This document shows, one piece after another, positions 62,285 through 64,000 of a DNA stretch of 64,000 nt; positions within the stretch are counted from its first letter, which is position 1; every line of letters starts with the position of its first letter. The position numbers and the translations under genes were made by a program. This DNA is from QHWF01 sp036848175. Lineage in GTDB: Bacteria; Acidobacteriota; Vicinamibacteria; Vicinamibacterales; CAVVIG01. The notes beneath the pieces are model-generated. The model made no database searches. It worked only from the letters and a program-made list of their open reading frames with translations, and was not told the DNA's origin. Where the stretch lies: positions 1 through 64,000 of the forward strand of contig DAIUKO010000006.1 in assembly GCA_036848175.1 (NCBI GenBank), written 5' to 3'.

Positions 62285-62384
62285 NNNNNNNNNNNNNNNN
62301 NNNNNNNNNNNNNNNNNNNNNNNNNNNNNNNNNNNNNNNNNNNNNNNNNNNNNNNNNNNNNNNNNNNNNNNNNNNNNNNNNNNN
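62285..62384. other. Assembly gap of 100 N
   Basis: Exactly 100 unknown bases, a conventional placeholder for a scaffold gap of unknown length. Near-identical repeats flank it, so it was probably caused by repeat collapse. Confidence 0.98.
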
Positions 62385-62397
62385 TCAATCAATCCCC

Positions 62398-62504
62398 AAT
62401 TACGGATTGAGGATTGTGGATTGCGGATTTATTGGCGATTGATCCGCGGAGCTAACCCTTGAATCCTCAATCAATCCGCAATCCGCAATCCTCAATCCGC
62501 AATT
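62398..62504. repeat. Large inverted repeat with 32-bp arms (ATTGCGGATT type)
   Basis: Arms 62398-62429 and 62473-62504 are complementary at 30 of 32 positions by eye, with a 43-base loop. It ends two bases before the GT2 start codon at 62507 and the TTG at 62459 inside it would add residues encoded by the repeat. Confidence 0.85.
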
Positions 62505-62506
62505 CA

Positions 62507-63211
62507 GTGGTCGCGATCCCGGCATACAACGAGGCGGCGACGATTCGAGCGGTCGTTGATCGCGTGCGCGCCGAGCTTCCCGACTGCGATGTGCTCGTCA
62601 TCAACGACGGCTCGGACGACGACACGGCGGCGGTGCTCGCCGGCAGCGGTGCGGTCGTCGCCGACCACTTGTGCAACCTCGGCTATGGACGCGCCATTCA
62701 GACCGCCGTGTTGTATGCGACGCGCGGCGGATACGATCGCCTGATCACGCTCGATGCCGACGGCCAGCACGATCCGGCGCAGGTCCGCCCGCTGCTCGCG
62801 GAGTTCGACCAGGGGCGGTGGGACATCCTGATCGGATCGCGGTACGTCGCCCGTCAAAAGTACGATGACGTGCCGATCGGACGTCGCGTGGGGATGCAGC
62901 TGTTTTCCACGCTGGTACGTTTGACGGCGGGGCGCCGGATTTACGACACGACGTCGGGTCTCAAGATCATGGGCCGCCAGACCTTCGCGCCGCTCACGAA
63001 CTGGCAGTTCATCGACTTTCATGCCGAGGCGCTCGTCTACCTGATGCGGCTCGGATTTCGAATCGGCGAGTTTCCCATCACGGTCGCGACCCGCAGTCAC
63101 GGCCAGTCGATGTACTCGACGCTCAGCCACGTGAAGTACCCGTTGAAGACGATGTTGATGCTGGTGCTCGGCCTCGTGCAGGCGAATCTCACGCGAAAGC
63201 GGACATCATGA
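62507..63211 (+). CDS. GT2 glycosyltransferase, dolichol-phosphate mannose synthase-like
   Basis: 234 aa from a GTG at 62507. VVAIPAYNEAATI starts almost at residue 1, VINDGSDDDT and LDADGQHDP (DXD) follow, and a GT-A core typical of DPM1-like enzymes is complete. It lacks C-terminal membrane helices. The few residues usually found before the first strand are missing, because a repeat abuts the gene. The DUF2304 gene downstream (ATGA) is a usual companion. Confidence 0.93.
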   Translation: MVAIPAYNEAATIRAVVDRVRAELPDCDVLVINDGSDDDTAAVLAGSGAVVADHLCNLGYGRAIQTAVLYATRGGYDRLITLDADGQHDPAQVRPLLAEFDQGRWDILIGSRYVARQKYDDVPIGRRVGMQLFSTLVRLTAGRRIYDTTSGLKIMGRQTFAPLTNWQFIDFHAEALVYLMRLGFRIGEFPITVATRSHGQSMYSTLSHVKYPLKTMLMLVLGLVQANLTRKRTS

Positions 63212-63576
63212 CGATCGCAGGAGTGGTCCTCGGGGTCGCGATTGGGGTCGTGCTGCTGCTGTGGGTCGTCCATCTGATTCGCGGTGACCGCCTCTACGTC
63301 GGGTACGGCGTCATCTTCGTGTTGGGCACGCTGGCGGCGATGACGGTGTTGATCGTGCCTCCGCTTCTCGACGCGGTGACGCGCACCAGCGTCGCGCTGC
63401 TGTCCGTTCCAGCCCTGAGCATCGTGCCCCTGGTGATCTTCACGTTTCTCATGGTGTACGTCTTCGCGCAGATCACTATTCTGTCGAACCGCGTGATGCG
63501 ATTGACGCAGGAATTGGCGATGCGGAGCGCCCGGCGAGACGGCGAGCTGGAGTCGCCGGCCGCTGAACAGCCGTGA
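63208..63576 (+). CDS. DUF2304 family membrane protein
   Basis: 122 aa with three hydrophobic helices (2-22, 31-52 and 66-90) and the conserved ending ITILSNRVMRLTQELA. The family pairs with GT2 enzymes as here and may help them act on lipid-linked acceptors; the function is not established. Confidence 0.92.
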   Translation: MTIAGVVLGVAIGVVLLLWVVHLIRGDRLYVGYGVIFVLGTLAAMTVLIVPPLLDAVTRTSVALLSVPALSIVPLVIFTFLMVYVFAQITILSNRVMRLTQELAMRSARRDGELESPAAEQP

Positions 63577-63866
63577 TGGACCACGAACAGGCGCTCCGGC
63601 TCGTTTACGAAACGATCGACGTCGTGAACCAGCAGTTGCCGGCCTCGAAGCGGCTGCCGAAGTCACCGAGCACGGTGATCGCCGGACCCGGCGGCGCGCT
63701 CGATTCGCTCGGCGTCGTCACCTTCGTCATCACGCTCGAAGACAAAGTCGGAGAAGCGGTCGGCGCGAGCGTGCAGTTGCTCGAACGTGACGTGCTCGGC
63801 GAGGGCAGCCCGCTCACGACGGTGGCCGCGCTGACCGAGTTCGTTGCCGCAGCAGGTCAATCCTGA
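63576..63866 (+). CDS. Acyl/peptidyl carrier protein-like
   Basis: 96 aa starting at ATG 63576 (TGATG overlap). LDSLGVVTF (42-50) contains the serine (Ser44) that would receive 4'-phosphopantetheine. The context with an FkbH-like gene suggests a carrier for an activated three-carbon or acyl unit. It is probably not the fatty acid synthesis ACP. Confidence 0.88.
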   Translation: MDHEQALRLVYETIDVVNQQLPASKRLPKSPSTVIAGPGGALDSLGVVTFVITLEDKVGEAVGASVQLLERDVLGEGSPLTTVAALTEFVAAAGQS

Positions 63867-63867
63867 C

Positions 63868-64000
63868 GTGAGCCAGCCAGAGCGTCTGTTTTTCATCGCC
63901 GATTTCAACATCGAGACTCTGGCGCGCTACGTCGCCAATAGCGCGCTCGTCGGCTGTGAGACCGCAGTCGCGCCTTCCGGTCCGGTGATGCCGTCGCTCG
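63868..64000 (+). CDS. FkbH-like HAD-superfamily protein, start only
   Basis: 44 residues visible from a GTG at 63868. The opening LFFIADFNIETLARYV matches the N-terminal domain of FkbH-like proteins, which load a glyceryl unit from 1,3-bisphosphoglycerate onto a carrier protein. The adjacent carrier protein supports this. The catalytic HAD domain lies beyond the window. Confidence 0.75.
   Translation, partial: MSQPERLFFIADFNIETLARYVANSALVGCETAVAPSGPVMPSL

Noticed and set aside
62198..62506. Possible CRISPR array around the N gap
   Set aside because: The repeats are palindromic arms around a loop, not direct repeats with equal-length unique spacers.
62459..62506. Longer GT2 starting at the TTG at 62459
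   Set aside because: The added residues (NPQSIRNPQSSIRN) are encoded by the palindromic repeat; the GTG at 62507 gives the normal GT2 core.
1..64000. tRNA, rRNA, transposase or prophage genes
   Set aside because: None was recognised on either strand; all substantial frames fit glycan metabolism, export or small unknown proteins.

Overview
The window is a very dense, visibly GC-rich piece of a bacterial chromosome. Almost all of it (positions 1 to about 59.4 kb) is one run of 54 genes on the minus strand, followed by a short divergent run of six genes on the plus strand (59.4-64 kb). At least 29 minus-strand junctions are stop/start overlaps of the ATGA, GTGA, TTGA or TGATG type, so the run looks like one or a few very long, translationally coupled operons. 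A stretch of exactly 100 N at 62285-62384 shows that this is a scaffolded draft assembly. The carbamoyltransferase/DUF5989/SxtJ set, the giant polysaccharide locus and the dispersed repeats fit an uncultured soil Acidobacteriota (Vicinamibacteria-like) genome, but that is inference: no rRNA or marker gene is present.

Nearly every gene fits a surface glycan (O-antigen, capsule or related glycoconjugate) locus of the ABC-transporter type. In order of transcription (high to low coordinate) the minus run holds these blocks. (a) An SDR, a full-length transketolase and an aldehyde dehydrogenase beside neuC, neuB and neuA for a nonulosonic acid (50.5-59.4 kb). (b) A GT87 membrane glycosyltransferase, the export pair Wzm/Wzt, an AsnB-type amidotransferase, a GT4 enzyme and a polysaccharide-deacetylase-like enzyme (43.3-50.5 kb). 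(c) A winged-helix/Rossmann regulator-like protein, a large membrane protein and the SxtJ/DUF5989/carbamoyltransferase set (37.9-43.3 kb). (d) A methyltransferase-glycosyltransferase fusion joined by a repeat-derived linker, further glycosyltransferases, and a second Wzt with a long C-terminal region (29-37.9 kb). (e) A second AsnB and two copies of an undescribed beta-rich domain protein beside membrane and GT2 glycosyltransferases (18-28 kb). (f) A compact module of oxygenase, amidohydrolase, ATP-grasp ligase, HMGL-like aldolase, Rossmann protein and propeller protein (12.4-18.2 kb). (g) A WecE-type aminotransferase, PhyH oxygenase, epimerases, an APH-like kinase and HAD phosphatase pair, a split transketolase, an alcohol dehydrogenase and four methyltransferases (1-12.4 kb).

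The plus-strand run starts 17 bp from the last minus gene. It carries a GT4 enzyme and an ArnT-like membrane transferase, then a repeat-rich, gap-containing spacer, then a GT2 enzyme, a DUF2304 membrane protein, an acyl-carrier-like protein and the start of an FkbH-like HAD protein.

Together the genes suggest a complex glycan: activated unusual sugars (two-carbon branches from transketolases, C-methyl, amino and nonulosonic sugars) are assembled by many transferases, decorated (carbamoyl, amide, methyl, oxidised groups) and exported by Wzm/Wzt. The least explained parts are the 12.4-18.2 kb enzyme module, the duplicated beta-domain proteins, the two small membrane proteins with winged-helix-like tails (7.3-8.5 kb), and three unrelated families of dispersed repeats that sit at gene ends and add codons to the neighbouring proteins.
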